From the NCBI GenBank assembly GCA_964477115.1, contig CAYZCY010000011.1, positions 1 to 39,931 of the forward strand: DNA of 39,931 bases. Reading direction: 5' to 3'. Shown piece after piece: positions 23,218 through 32,392 of this stretch. Each line of letters opens with the position of its first letter. The first letter of the stretch is position 1. This DNA comes from RGIG3135 sp964477115. GTDB lineage: Bacteria; Actinomycetota; Coriobacteriia; Coriobacteriales; Eggerthellaceae. A program made the translations under genes and the position numbers. A model generated the notes under the pieces. That model saw nothing but the letters and a program-made list of their open reading frames with translations. It was not told the origin of the DNA and did no database searches.

Positions 23218-25173
23218 CTATTTTTTCTTAGGTCGCACAAGGCATTTCGGGCCGTAGCCGATGAGATCCTCGCGTCCCGCTTTGTGCAAGGCCTCGATGA
23301 CCAGATCGCGGTTTTTCGGATTGCGATACTGGATCAAGGCGCGTTGCAGAGCCTTCTCGTGAGGCGACTTGGGAACGTATACCGGCTCCATGGTAAGGGG
23401 ATTGACGCCCGTGTAGTACATGCAGGTCGACACCGTTGAGGGCGTCGGGTAGAAATCCTGCACCTGCTCGGGGTTGTAGCCCATGTCTCGACAGAACTCG
23501 GCAAGCTCAACCGCCTCCGCCCAGCCCGAACCCGGATGCGAGGACATCAGGTAGGGAACGAGATACTGGTCCTTGCCGAGCTCTTCGTTGGTTTTCCCGT
23601 ACTCCTCCACGAAGTTGCGGTAGACCTTGGGCGAGGGTTTTCCCATGGTGGCAAGCACGGTCTTGGACACGTGCTCAGGGGCTACCTTAAGCTGGCCGCT
23701 CACATGATGCTCGCACAGCTCGCGCAAAAAAGTCCTGTCGCTGTCGGCCATGAGGTAATCGAAGCGTATACCCGATCTCACAAACACCTTCTTGACGCCG
23801 GGCAGGGCTCTAAGTTTGCGCAGCAAGCCCACGTAGTCGCTGTGATCGACCTTCATCTGACGGCAGGGCTTAGGCCACAGGCAGCGCTTGTGCACGCAGG
23901 CCCCGTGCTCGAGCTGCTTTTTGCAGGCGGGGATGCGGAAGTTCGCCGTCGGTCCGCCCACGTCATGAATGTAGCCCTTGAATTCGGGGTCGAGCGTAAA
24001 GGAGCGCGCCTCCTCGACAAGCGATTCGTGGCTGCGGGAGGATACGATGCGACCTTGGTGGAAGGTAAGCGCGCAGAAGGAGCATTCGCCGAAGCAGCCG
24101 CGCGAGCTGGTGAGGCTAAACTTCACCTCAGCCAGGGCGGGCACGCCGCCCGCCTCATCGTAGGAGGGATGCCAAGCCCTCGCGTAGGGCAGACGGTATA
24201 CCGCATCGAGCTCGGAGGTGGTCAAGGGGGGCTGCGGTGGGTTTACCACCACGAACTCGTGATCGGAGTACGGCTCAACCAGGCACTTTCCCGAAATGGG
24301 ATCGCTGTTTCGATACTGCTGATCGAAGCTGCGGGCGAAGGCCAGCTTGTCTTCGTTGATTTCATTCCACGTGGGCAACTTGACGTAGTCATAGACATGA
24401 TCGAGCGATTTGGTGCGATAGGCCGTTCCCCGGATGAAGGTGAGATCGCTTATGGCAAGCCCGCTTGCCAGGGCCTCCGCTATCTCGACGATCGACCTCT
24501 CCCCCATGCCGTAGGAAACCAGATCGGCGCCGGAGTCGAGCAGGATGGATCGCTTGAGCTTGTCCGACCAGTAGTCGTAATGGGCGAGCCTGCGCAAGGA
24601 AGCCTCGATGCCGCCGAGAACGATGGCCGCCGATTTATAGGTTCGGCGGATGAGGTTCGAATACACCACCGCTGCATGGTTGGGACGCTTTCCCGACACG
24701 CCACCCGGCGAATAAGCATCTTGGTTGCGGCGCTTTTTCGCCACCGTGTAGTGGTTAACCATGGAGTCCATGTTGCCCGCCGAAACCAAAAAGGCCAAGC
24801 GAGGCTCGCCGAACACGGCGATGCTTTGCGGATCGTTCCAGTCGGGCTGGGCGATAACGCCCACGGAAAAGCCCTTCGATTCGAGAAGCCTCGTGATGAT
24901 GGCATGCCCAAAGGAGGGGTGATCGACATAGGCGTCCCCGCATACGTAGACGAAATCGAGCTGATCCCAACCGCGGGCCAGAGCCGCGTCGCGCGTGGTG
25001 GGAAGGAAATCTGCCTCGCTAAGCTTGCGCTTTGCAGGCTTTTTGGATACGGGCTTTTTGGTCGTGGGCCTTTTTGGCGCGGACTTCTTGGAGGCGGCGC
25101 TAGCCGAGAAAGCCTTATTGGACCCCCTTCCCTGCTTGGGATGCTGACCGCTCCTATTCGGGGATGCGCACAT
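23218..25173 (-). CDS. ygiQ: YgiQ family radical SAM protein
   Basis: The 651-aa product is a YgiQ-type radical SAM protein (family of unknown reaction). It has an N-terminal Lys/Ser/Pro-rich stretch (residues 1-50), the YgiQ N-terminal domain (FVYVCGDAYVDHPSFGHA, FLVSAGNMDSMVNHYT, YKSAAIVLGGIEASLRR), the [4Fe-4S] cysteines in RGCFGECSFCAL (C360, C364, C367) and the TPSTVSTCMYYTG segment. ATG 25173, with GGGAG upstream, overlaps the end of the lipid kinase by 20 nt, so the two are coupled. The longer frame up to 25284 is mostly the antisense-like overlap and is not used. Confidence 0.9.
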   Translation of the reverse strand: MCASPNRSGQHPKQGRGSNKAFSASAASKKSAPKRPTTKKPVSKKPAKRKLSEADFLPTTRDAALARGWDQLDFVYVCGDAYVDHPSFGHAIITRLLESKGFSVGVIAQPDWNDPQSIAVFGEPRLAFLVSAGNMDSMVNHYTVAKKRRNQDAYSPGGVSGKRPNHAAVVYSNLIRRTYKSAAIVLGGIEASLRRLAHYDYWSDKLKRSILLDSGADLVSYGMGERSIVEIAEALASGLAISDLTFIRGTAYRTKSLDHVYDYVKLPTWNEINEDKLAFARSFDQQYRNSDPISGKCLVEPYSDHEFVVVNPPQPPLTTSELDAVYRLPYARAWHPSYDEAGGVPALAEVKFSLTSSRGCFGECSFCALTFHQGRIVSSRSHESLVEEARSFTLDPEFKGYIHDVGGPTANFRIPACKKQLEHGACVHKRCLWPKPCRQMKVDHSDYVGLLRKLRALPGVKKVFVRSGIRFDYLMADSDRTFLRELCEHHVSGQLKVAPEHVSKTVLATMGKPSPKVYRNFVEEYGKTNEELGKDQYLVPYLMSSHPGSGWAEAVELAEFCRDMGYNPEQVQDFYPTPSTVSTCMYYTGVNPLTMEPVYVPKSPHEKALQRALIQYRNPKNRDLVIEALHKAGREDLIGYGPKCLVRPKKK

Positions 25174-26122
25174 AATTCGCTCCCGCCTCGCCTTCGAAGC
25201 AATGATAAGAAGGCGAAAGCACGCGCAAGGCGGCGGGCTGCACGCCGATGTCAAAAGCGGTGCCCTCGAGGATCTCACCATCAATCTGGGCAGGCACGAC
25301 CGCCTCGAACTCCAGATGAAGTGAGCTGGTCTTATGAAACTCGATCTTTTTCGAATCCTTATGCTTGCCCTCCTTCGCCAAAACGAACAAAGCCGTTGCC
25401 GTAAGGGCGGTGAGGGGTGGATGCGCTATGCAGATGTCGAGCAGGCCGTCGTCCAATCGTGCCTCGGGGCACACCTTGAAACCGCCGCCGTAGCTTTGAC
25501 CGTTCTGAATTGCGAAGAGATAGCCCTCCCCTTCTATCAACTTTCCGCTGGCGAGTCTGGCTTGGTAATGATAGAGATCCAGGTGATGCAGCATCTGGTC
25601 GAGGCCGGCGGCGAAGTAGAGCATAGTGCCCGTACGCCCCGTACGCCTACGACGCTCCATGGTGTCTATGGCAATAGCCGCATCGAGGCCGAAGGACACG
25701 GTTTCGGCGAAGAACTCATCGTTGCAGCAGCCGATGTCAACCAGGCGAACAGGGGCTCCAAGGAGTTGGTCGACGGCTTTCTCCACCTTTGTCGACACAC
25801 CCAAGCTGGCGGCGTAGTCATTGCCCGATCCTACGGGGATCAAACCAAATACCGGCCTTTCGTCTTTAGCCCTGCGCATGAGTCCGTTGATTACCTCGTG
25901 CACCAAGCCGTCTCCGCCAAGCGCAATTACCAGATCAAAGCCATCGGATGCCTGCGCGACGTCAATCGCATGCCTTGCATATTCGGTCTCGTGCACAGAA
26001 ACAGCCTCATCGCCCAGAAGCGCGCGCAGGCGACGAAGCGCATACTCGGCGGCTGCGGCAGCACGGCCGTTTTGAGCCGTAGGATTAACTATGAGAAGGA
26101 CACGCTCGAAGCTGCTTGACAT
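25154..26122 (-). CDS. Diacylglycerol kinase family lipid kinase
   Basis: A 322-aa DAGK-catalytic-domain protein: LLIVNPTAQNGRA, the nucleotide loop ALGGDGLVHEVINGL, and GLIPVGSGNDYAASLG, followed by the C-terminal beta-sandwich with GDGLLDI-type LDDGLLDICIA. Members phosphorylate diacylglycerol (DgkB), or other lipids (YegS); the exact substrate is not readable. ATG 26122 with GGGAGAG upstream is preferred to the in-frame start at 26149. It overlaps ygiQ and lies after the trigger-factor-like gene. Confidence 0.88.
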   Translation of the reverse strand: MSSSFERVLLIVNPTAQNGRAAAAAEYALRRLRALLGDEAVSVHETEYARHAIDVAQASDGFDLVIALGGDGLVHEVINGLMRRAKDERPVFGLIPVGSGNDYAASLGVSTKVEKAVDQLLGAPVRLVDIGCCNDEFFAETVSFGLDAAIAIDTMERRRRTGRTGTMLYFAAGLDQMLHHLDLYHYQARLASGKLIEGEGYLFAIQNGQSYGGGFKVCPEARLDDGLLDICIAHPPLTALTATALFVLAKEGKHKDSKKIEFHKTSSLHLEFEAVVPAQIDGEILEGTAFDIGVQPAALRVLSPSYHCFEGEAGANYVRIPE

Positions 26123-26202
26123 CTTCTCTCCCGAAATCACATATGCCAATACATTGATGCTCGATAAGCGCCGTGGTAGCGCTCGCTTTCTTGATCTGGA
26201 AA

Positions 26203-26237
26203 ATTATACGACGAGAGCCGCCCCAAGGGACGGCTCT
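26203..26237 (-). terminator. Hairpin after the trigger-factor-like gene, with TATAAT
   Basis: A 10-bp stem (26214-26223 with 26228-26237, one G-T pair) lies 56 bp after the stop at 26293. It is followed on the minus strand by CGTCG and TATAATTTT, which may be a weak terminator tail or a -10 box for the lipid kinase. Confidence 0.4.
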
Positions 26238-26292
26238 TATACGCTCATGAAAGGCCGGCGTCACTCGCGCGGAATTGCGCGGAGTGCCAGAC

Positions 26293-27597
26293 TTACTGCT
26301 GATCGTCTTCGGTGTAGGTGATGTTCGCATGATCGACAAGCCACTTGTTAGCACAAATGCGCTGGGCAGCCTCACGCAGTGCGAACATGGACCCGTTCTT
26401 TTCGAACTCAGCACGAAGCTGTTTGGGATTTGCCTGAGTGTTAATGGACAGACAGGCCTCATTAATATCGTCGTCGGTGATGGAGAGCTTTTCGTGGCGA
26501 TAAATGGCATCGAGCACAAAGCCCTGAACGAGCACTTCACGCGTCTGGAGCATGAGAAGCATTCCCATCTGCTGCTCGCCGCCGTTATCCTCAATGAACT
26601 CATCCCAGCTCTTACCCTGGGCCTGAAGACTCCTGCGCATGTTATTGACCAGATTGTCACGAGTTGCCTCGTACACCTCGTCGGCAATCTTGCCCTCAAA
26701 ACGCTTTGAGATCTCCTCGACCGCAACCTGTCGAACCTGGACGTCATAGGCGCGGCGAGCCTGAGCATCAATGCTGCGGGAAATGTCCTGCTTGAAGGCC
26801 GCAGCGTTCGGATACCAGGGCATGTTCGCCTTGATCCATTCGTCATCGATCTCAGGGATGACGGCCTGCTGGATTTCCTTCACGGTAAGCGTGCAGTCGA
26901 TCTTCTGGATGATGGAATTGTAGTCATCGTCAAAACTGGGCCCCTCGAAGCTGAAGCTCTTGGTCTCACCCGGCTTCATGCCGATGATGTTCTCATCAAA
27001 GCCGTCGGGCATGTATCCCTGGCCGGTGACGTAGGTGCGACCTTCGGTGCACAGATTATTGACACGCTTGCCGTTCTCGAGGCACTCCATGGCGATAAGG
27101 CAGATGTCGCCAGACTCGATCACCTTGTCCTCGGCGGCTGCATAGGTCTTGTAGTTCTGCGCTATCTCAGCAAGCTGAGCCTCGACGAGGGACTTGTCGA
27201 CAACATAGCGCGGAATGGTGATATTAACGGGTTCATAGCTCGTAAGCTCATAGCTCGGCTTAAGGGAAACCTCCAGCTCGAAGGCAAACTGGGTGTTGCG
27301 CTTGAAAGGCGACTTCGGCTGAGGGGTCGGCGGGAACATCGGAATGATGTTCTTCTTGTCGAGCGCGAAGGGCACGAGCAGCTTCATGGCCTCGGCCTCG
27401 ACGATGGAATCGAGGTCCTTGACGCCCATCTTCTCTTCGGCGACCTGGGCTACGGTCTTGCCCTCTTCAGGACGCAGGCCCATGGACTGGGCGAAGGCAA
27501 TCTGCGCGTTGTGCAGGGCGCCGTTGACCTCAGCAGCGGTGGCAACAACGTCAAGACGAATGAGCTCTGCAGTCTTTTTCTTCTGGGTTACTTTCAT
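26293..27597 (-). CDS. tig: Divergent trigger-factor-like chaperone
   Basis: The 434-aa protein has trigger factor architecture: an N-terminal alpha/beta region (1-130), an FKBP-like PPIase domain (about 155-240; SGDICLIAMECLENGKRV, GYMPDGFDENIIGMKPGE) and a helical C-terminal region. The ribosome-docking signature GFRxGKxP is degenerate: around residues 40-48 only G40, R42 and G46-K47 remain, with an insertion and no proline. ATG 27597 is chosen; the frame extends further upstream but without similarity. It sits after rplW, whose product uL23 is the trigger factor docking site. A canonical tig may exist elsewhere; this could be a paralog with altered ribosome binding. Confidence 0.75.
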   Translation of the reverse strand: MKVTQKKKTAELIRLDVVATAAEVNGALHNAQIAFAQSMGLRPEEGKTVAQVAEEKMGVKDLDSIVEAEAMKLLVPFALDKKNIIPMFPPTPQPKSPFKRNTQFAFELEVSLKPSYELTSYEPVNITIPRYVVDKSLVEAQLAEIAQNYKTYAAAEDKVIESGDICLIAMECLENGKRVNNLCTEGRTYVTGQGYMPDGFDENIIGMKPGETKSFSFEGPSFDDDYNSIIQKIDCTLTVKEIQQAVIPEIDDEWIKANMPWYPNAAAFKQDISRSIDAQARRAYDVQVRQVAVEEISKRFEGKIADEVYEATRDNLVNNMRRSLQAQGKSWDEFIEDNGGEQQMGMLLMLQTREVLVQGFVLDAIYRHEKLSITDDDINEACLSINTQANPKQLRAEFEKNGSMFALREAAQRICANKWLVDHANITYTEDDQQ

Positions 27598-27803
27598 GCC
27601 AGAACAACTCCTCAAAATGCTTGCCCCGAAAAAGGCCTCGTCATGATAAGGCTCGATGATCCCAGGGCGACTGATATCGGCCGTATTGTATCGCAAACGC
27701 AAGGGACCAAACCATCCAAAAGCACCACAAAGAACCCCAGGTGTCTGGAGTTTCGTACAAAAGGAGGCAGCGCAGGTCAGGCGGAGGCGAGCGCGCATAC
27801 AAA

Positions 27804-27832
27804 GAGAGCGCCTGCTTTGCGCAGACGCTCTC
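27804..27832 (-). terminator. Hairpin terminator after rplW
   Basis: AGAGCGCCTGC and GCAGACGCTCT form an 11-bp stem with one G-T pair, extended by an outer G-C pair, followed by TTTGTATG on the minus strand, 30 bp after rplW. The U tract is short, so termination may be partial. A TACAAT box at 27685-27690 may start transcription of the next gene. Confidence 0.6.
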
Positions 27833-27861
27833 GAAGTAAGCTTATATCTCGCTCTCAGCGC

Positions 27862-28146
27862 TTAGGCGTTGAAAAGCTCGATGGTCTCGCCCTCAGCCAG
27901 GGTAACCATGGCCTTCTTCCAGGTGCGAGTCTTGCCAGCCTGATAGCGCATGCGCTTCGGCTTCGGCTTAACGTTGAGGGTGTTCACCTTGACGACCTTC
28001 ACGCCAAAGATTGCCTGGATAGCCTGAGCGATCTCGACCTTGTTGGAGTCCTTGGCGACCTCGAAGGTGTAGGTGTTCTTCTCCATCATGTCGTAGCTAT
28101 GCTCGGTGATGATGGGGCGGATGATGACCTCGCGGGGATCCTTCAT
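27862..28146 (-). CDS. rplW: 50S ribosomal protein uL23
   Basis: The 94-aa L23 (DPREVIIRPIITEHSYDMME, TFEVAKDSNKVEIAQAI) sits at the tunnel exit and is the docking point of trigger factor and SRP. It overlaps the rplD stop by one base (TAATG). Confidence 0.97.
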   Translation of the reverse strand: MKDPREVIIRPIITEHSYDMMEKNTYTFEVAKDSNKVEIAQAIQAIFGVKVVKVNTLNVKPKPKRMRYQAGKTRTWKKAMVTLAEGETIELFNA

Positions 28147-28772
28147 TATGCAAGCACCTCCTCGATGCGCTCAAGGCAGGTGTCAACGATAACGAGGGCC
28201 TTGTTGTCGAGGATCTCGTAGGTGTTGATGTCGCCAACCGGAACGATGTTGACCTTCTGCAGGTTGCGGAAGGAAAGGAAGGTCTCGACGTCCTCATTGC
28301 CAATGACGAGCGTGATGCGCTTGTCCTCGAGGCCGAGAGCCTTGAGCACTGCAACGGCGTCCTTGGTGCAAGGCTTCTCGAAGCCGAAGTCCTTGACGAC
28401 TACGAGCTCGCCGTCAGCCAGCTTGGCGGACAGAGCGGAACGCATAGCGAGCTTGACTTCCTTCTTGTTGACCTTGATCTCGTAGGAACGGGGATGCGGT
28501 CCGAAGACAACGCCGCCGCCGACCCAGTGCGGAGCACGGATCGTGCCCTGACGAGCGCGGCCGGTGCCCTTCTGACGCCACGGCTTCTTGCCGCCGCCAC
28601 GGACCTCGCCGCGGGTCTTGGTTTCATGCGTACCCTGACGCCATGCCGCACGCTGAGCGCGGACGACGTGGTGCATGACGTGCATGTTCGGCTCAATGCC
28701 AAACACCGCCGGGTTAAGCTCAGCAGTGCCTGCTGCGCCACCCTTCACGTCTTTGATCTCAATGGTTGCCAT
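28146..28772 (-). CDS. rplD: 50S ribosomal protein uL4
   Basis: The 208-aa L4 has the tunnel loop KTRGEVRGGGKKPWRQKGTG with RARQGTIRAPHWVGGG, and the globular ends. In E. coli L4 represses the S10 operon; whether it does so here is unknown. Confidence 0.97.
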   Translation of the reverse strand: MATIEIKDVKGGAAGTAELNPAVFGIEPNMHVMHHVVRAQRAAWRQGTHETKTRGEVRGGGKKPWRQKGTGRARQGTIRAPHWVGGGVVFGPHPRSYEIKVNKKEVKLAMRSALSAKLADGELVVVKDFGFEKPCTKDAVAVLKALGLEDKRITLVIGNEDVETFLSFRNLQKVNIVPVGDINTYEILDNKALVIVDTCLERIEEVLA

Positions 28773-28804
28773 AATATCTGCAGCTCCTATTTTCGTGAGT
28801 CGAA

Positions 28805-29425
28805 CTAAGCCATGCGAACGCGAACGAGTGCGTTCTTGCCGCCCGGAACCGCGCCCTTGACCAGGATGAGGTTCTGCTCTTCGTCGATGCGAACCAGCTC
28901 GAGGTTCTTAACGGTCACGGTGTCGCAGCCCATGTGACCAGGCATGCGAACGCCCTTGAAGACGCGGGACGGGGTCGCGCACTGGCCGATGGAACCCGGA
29001 GCGCGATGGAAGTGAGAGCCATGGTAGCCAGGGCCGCCACCGAAGCCGTGACGCTTCATGACGCCTGCAAAGCCCTTACCCTTAGAAGTACCGGTGACGT
29101 CAACCTTCTTGACCTCTGCGAAAGCAGCAACGGTCTGCAGGTCGCCAACCTTGTACTCGGAAGCGTTCTCGACGCGGACCTCGCGCAGGTAGCGCACCGG
29201 CTCGGTGCCCTGCTTTGCGAAATGACCGGCCATGGGCTTGTTGACCTTCTTCGGCTTGATTGCGCCGAAGCCCATCTGGACAGCCTCGTAGCCGTCGGTC
29301 TCGGTGGTCTTCACCTGGCAGACCTTATTGGGCTCTGCGAGGATGACGGTTACGGGGACGACGGTGTCGTTCTCTGCGAAGATCTGGGTCATGCCGATCT
29401 TCTTGCCATAGATTGCGTTAATCAT
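28805..29425 (-). CDS. rplC: 50S ribosomal protein uL3
   Basis: The 206-aa L3 shows GKKIGMTQIFAENDTVVPV, the central FAGVMKRHGFGGGPGYHGS loop, near the peptidyl transferase centre, and GSIGQCATPSRVFKG. ATG 29425 has GGAGGG six nt upstream. Confidence 0.97.
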   Translation of the reverse strand: MINAIYGKKIGMTQIFAENDTVVPVTVILAEPNKVCQVKTTETDGYEAVQMGFGAIKPKKVNKPMAGHFAKQGTEPVRYLREVRVENASEYKVGDLQTVAAFAEVKKVDVTGTSKGKGFAGVMKRHGFGGGPGYHGSHFHRAPGSIGQCATPSRVFKGVRMPGHMGCDTVTVKNLELVRIDEEQNLILVKGAVPGGKNALVRVRMA

Positions 29426-29437
29426 GCGTAACCCTCC

Positions 29438-29746
29438 TTACAGCTTGATCTCGATGTCGACGCCAGCAGGAAGGTCGAGGCGCATCAGGGAGTCGACCGT
29501 GTTAGAGGTCGGCTCGAGGATGTCAACCAGACGCTTGTGCGTACGCATCTCGAACTGCTCACGGGAGTCCTTGTTCACGTGCGGGGAGCGGATGACGCAA
29601 TACAGGTTGCGCTCCGTCGGCAGCGGAATAGGACCGGAAACCTTGGCACCCGTCTTCAGAGCGGTATCGACGATGAGCTTCGTGGACTGGTCCACGGCCT
29701 CATGATCGTATCCCTTGAGGCGGATGCGAATCTTTTGATTAGCCAC
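29438..29746 (-). CDS. rpsJ: 30S ribosomal protein uS10
   Basis: The 102-aa S10 (KIRIRLKGYDHEAVDQSTK, PLPTERNLYCVIRSPHVNK, THKRLVDILEP). The start is GTG with GGAGG 8 nt upstream. It follows fusA after only 36 nt, with no tuf between them and no room for a long S10 leader. Confidence 0.97.
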   Translation of the reverse strand: MANQKIRIRLKGYDHEAVDQSTKLIVDTALKTGAKVSGPIPLPTERNLYCVIRSPHVNKDSREQFEMRTHKRLVDILEPTSNTVDSLMRLDLPAGVDIEIKL

Positions 29747-29782
29747 TTACTTTACCTCCAATAAAGCTTTTGCGAAGCGCTC

Positions 29783-31903
29783 TTAGGCGTTGCCGCCGGC
29801 CTTGCTGATGATTTCTTCCTGAACGCTCTTCGGAACCGGCTCATAGGAATCGAACTGCATGGTGTAGACAGCTCGGCCCTGAGTGCCGGAGCGAAGGTCG
29901 GTTGCATAACCGAACATGTTGCTCAGCGGGACTCGTGCGCTGATGACGGTTGCGTTGCCACGCTTCTCCTGGCCCTGGATCATGCCACGGCGGGAGGGGA
30001 TGTCACCCATGACGAAGCCCATGTACTCCTCGGGAGTTTCGATCTCAACTGCCATGACGGGCTCGAGGATGACCGGGTTGCCCTTCTTGAGAGCAGCCTT
30101 GATGGCCATGGAGCCTGCCACCTTGAAGGCAGCTTCGGAGGAGTCGACGTCATGGTAGGAGCCGTCGATGAGCTCGACGCGGATGTCCTCGACCGGATAA
30201 CCTGCCAGAACACCGGAGTTGAGAGCCTCCTGGATGCCCTTGTCGATGGACGGGATGTACTCCTTCGGCACGACACCGCCGACGATCTTGTTCTCGAACT
30301 GGTAGCCCTTGCCAGGCTCCTGCGGGTACATGTTGATGACGCAGTCGCCGTACTGGCCGCGACCGCCGGACTGGCGGACGAACTTGCCCTGTACGTTGAG
30401 AGCAGGCGTGGTGGCCTTCTCGCGATAAGCAACCTGCGGCTTGCCGACGTTTGCCTCGACCTTGAACTCGCGAAGCAGGCGGTCGACGATGATCTCGAGG
30501 TGGAGCTCACCCATGCCAGCGATGATGGTCTGGCCGGTCTCATGGTTGGTGGAGACGCGGAAGGTGGGGTCCTCCTCAGCAAGCTTCTGGAGAGCGACGG
30601 CCATCTTGTCCTGCTCCTGCTTGGTCTTCGGCTCGACGGCGATGTCGATAACCGGATCAGCAAACTGCATGGACTCGAGGATGATCGGTGCGTTCTCGGC
30701 GCAGAGGGTGTCACCGGTGGAGGTGTCCTTCAGGCCGACGACAGCAACGATGTCGCCTGCTGCGCAGCTGTCGATGTCGACGCGCTGGTTGGAGTGCATC
30801 TGCAGAAGACGGCCGATACGCTCCTTCTTGTCCTTCACGGCGTTGATGACGTAGCTGCCGGAGTCGAGCTTGCCGGAGTAGACGCGCAGGTAGGTGAGCT
30901 TGCCAACATAGGGGTCGGTCATGATCTTGAATGCCAGAGCAGCAAACGGTGCCTTCACGTCGGAGGGGCGCTCCTGCTCTTCCTCGGTGCCCGGAACGAT
31001 GCCCTTGATAGCGGGAACGTCAACCGGAGAGGGCATGTACTCGACGACAGCGTCGAGAAGCTCCTGAACGCCCTTGTTCTTGTAGGAAGAGCCAACGAAG
31101 ACCGGGTGAAGCTTGCAAGCGCAGGTACCCTTGCGGATGGCTGCCTTGAGCTCCTCGACGGTGATCTCCTCTTCCATGATGACCTTCTCCATGAGCTCGT
31201 CGTCGCAGTCAGCTGCTGCGTCGAGAAGCTCCTGGTAGCGGATCTCGACCTCGTCGGCGTACTCCTCGGGGATCTCAGCGAGCGGCTCGGGGTAGGTCAT
31301 ACCCTTGTCGTCAGCCTTGAAGTCCCAAGCGGTCTTGGTGACCAGGTCGATGACACCCCAGAAGCGATCCTCAGAACCCATCGGGATCTGAGCTGCGATA
31401 GCCGGAGCATCGAGACGATCCTTCATGGTCTGGATAGCGTTGAAGTAGTCAGCGCCGATACGGTCGTACTTGTTGATGTAGGCGATACGCGGAACGCCAT
31501 AACGGTCAGCCTGACGCCAAACGGTCTCAGACTGCGGCTGGACGCCGGCAACGGCGTCGAACACGGCGACAGCACCGTCGAGAACGCGCAGGGAGCGCTC
31601 GACCTCTGCGGTGAAGTCAACGTGGCCGGGGGTGTCGATGATCTGGAAGCGATATTCCTTGCCATCTGCAGCACCACTGGGGTACTTCCAGAAGCAAGTG
31701 GTAGCTGCAGCGGTAATGGTAACGCCGCGCTCCTGCTCCTGAACCATCCAGTCCATGGTAGCAGCGCCGTCATGGACCTCGCCAATCTTATGAGTCTTGC
31801 CAGTGTAGTAAAGGATGCGCTCGGTAGTGGTGGTCTTGCCCGCATCGATGTGGGCCATGATACCGATGTTACGCGTATCCCTCAGATCAATCTTTGCTGC
31901 CAT
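29783..31903 (-). CDS. fusA: Elongation factor G
   Basis: The 706-aa translocase GTPase has all G motifs: AHIDAGKTTTTE (G1), GVTIT (G2), DTPGHVDF (G3) and NKYD (G4), followed by domains II-V, including GMGELHLEIIVDRL. It drives tRNA-mRNA translocation. In str operons tuf usually follows; here rpsJ does. Confidence 0.98.
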   Translation of the reverse strand: MAAKIDLRDTRNIGIMAHIDAGKTTTTERILYYTGKTHKIGEVHDGAATMDWMVQEQERGVTITAAATTCFWKYPSGAADGKEYRFQIIDTPGHVDFTAEVERSLRVLDGAVAVFDAVAGVQPQSETVWRQADRYGVPRIAYINKYDRIGADYFNAIQTMKDRLDAPAIAAQIPMGSEDRFWGVIDLVTKTAWDFKADDKGMTYPEPLAEIPEEYADEVEIRYQELLDAAADCDDELMEKVIMEEEITVEELKAAIRKGTCACKLHPVFVGSSYKNKGVQELLDAVVEYMPSPVDVPAIKGIVPGTEEEQERPSDVKAPFAALAFKIMTDPYVGKLTYLRVYSGKLDSGSYVINAVKDKKERIGRLLQMHSNQRVDIDSCAAGDIVAVVGLKDTSTGDTLCAENAPIILESMQFADPVIDIAVEPKTKQEQDKMAVALQKLAEEDPTFRVSTNHETGQTIIAGMGELHLEIIVDRLLREFKVEANVGKPQVAYREKATTPALNVQGKFVRQSGGRGQYGDCVINMYPQEPGKGYQFENKIVGGVVPKEYIPSIDKGIQEALNSGVLAGYPVEDIRVELIDGSYHDVDSSEAAFKVAGSMAIKAALKKGNPVILEPVMAVEIETPEEYMGFVMGDIPSRRGMIQGQEKRGNATVISARVPLSNMFGYATDLRSGTQGRAVYTMQFDSYEPVPKSVQEEIISKAGGNA

Positions 31904-31921
31904 TTACTCTCCCACCATTCC

Positions 31922-32392
31922 CTAGAAGCGATAGTGCGAGAATGCACGGTTGGCCTCGGCCATCTTGTACATATCCTCGCGCTTCTTGACGGAAGCACCG
32001 GTGTTCTCGGAAGCGTCGATGATCTCCTGTGCGAGGCGCTGGATCATGGTGTGCTCCTTGCGCTTGCGGGAGTAGTCGACAAGCCAACGAATGGCGAGCT
32101 GGTTAGCACGACGAGAGTTGACTTCCATCGGGACCTGGTAGGTAGCGCCTCCAACACGCTTGGGCTTGCACTCAAGGGTGGGGCGAACGTTGTCCATAGC
32201 CTTCTTGAACACGGTGATGGCATCCTGGCCGGTCTTCTGCTCGACCATATCGAATGCGCCGTAAACGATGTTCTCGGCGGTGGACTTCTTGCCGTCAAGC
32301 AGGACCTTGTTGATCAGCTGAGCGACAAGACGGTTGTTGTACTTTGCGTCCGGCTGCGTTTCGCGGCGGACTGCTGCTGCACGACGCGGCAT
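31922..32392 (-). CDS. rpsG: 30S ribosomal protein uS7
   Basis: The 156-aa S7 begins MPRRAAAVRRETQPD and has VEQKTGQDAITVFKKAMDNV and RKEHTMIQRLAQEIIDA. It nucleates the 30S head. AAAGGAG lies before the ATG. Confidence 0.97.
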   Translation of the reverse strand: MPRRAAAVRRETQPDAKYNNRLVAQLINKVLLDGKKSTAENIVYGAFDMVEQKTGQDAITVFKKAMDNVRPTLECKPKRVGGATYQVPMEVNSRRANQLAIRWLVDYSRKRKEHTMIQRLAQEIIDASENTGASVKKREDMYKMAEANRAFSHYRF

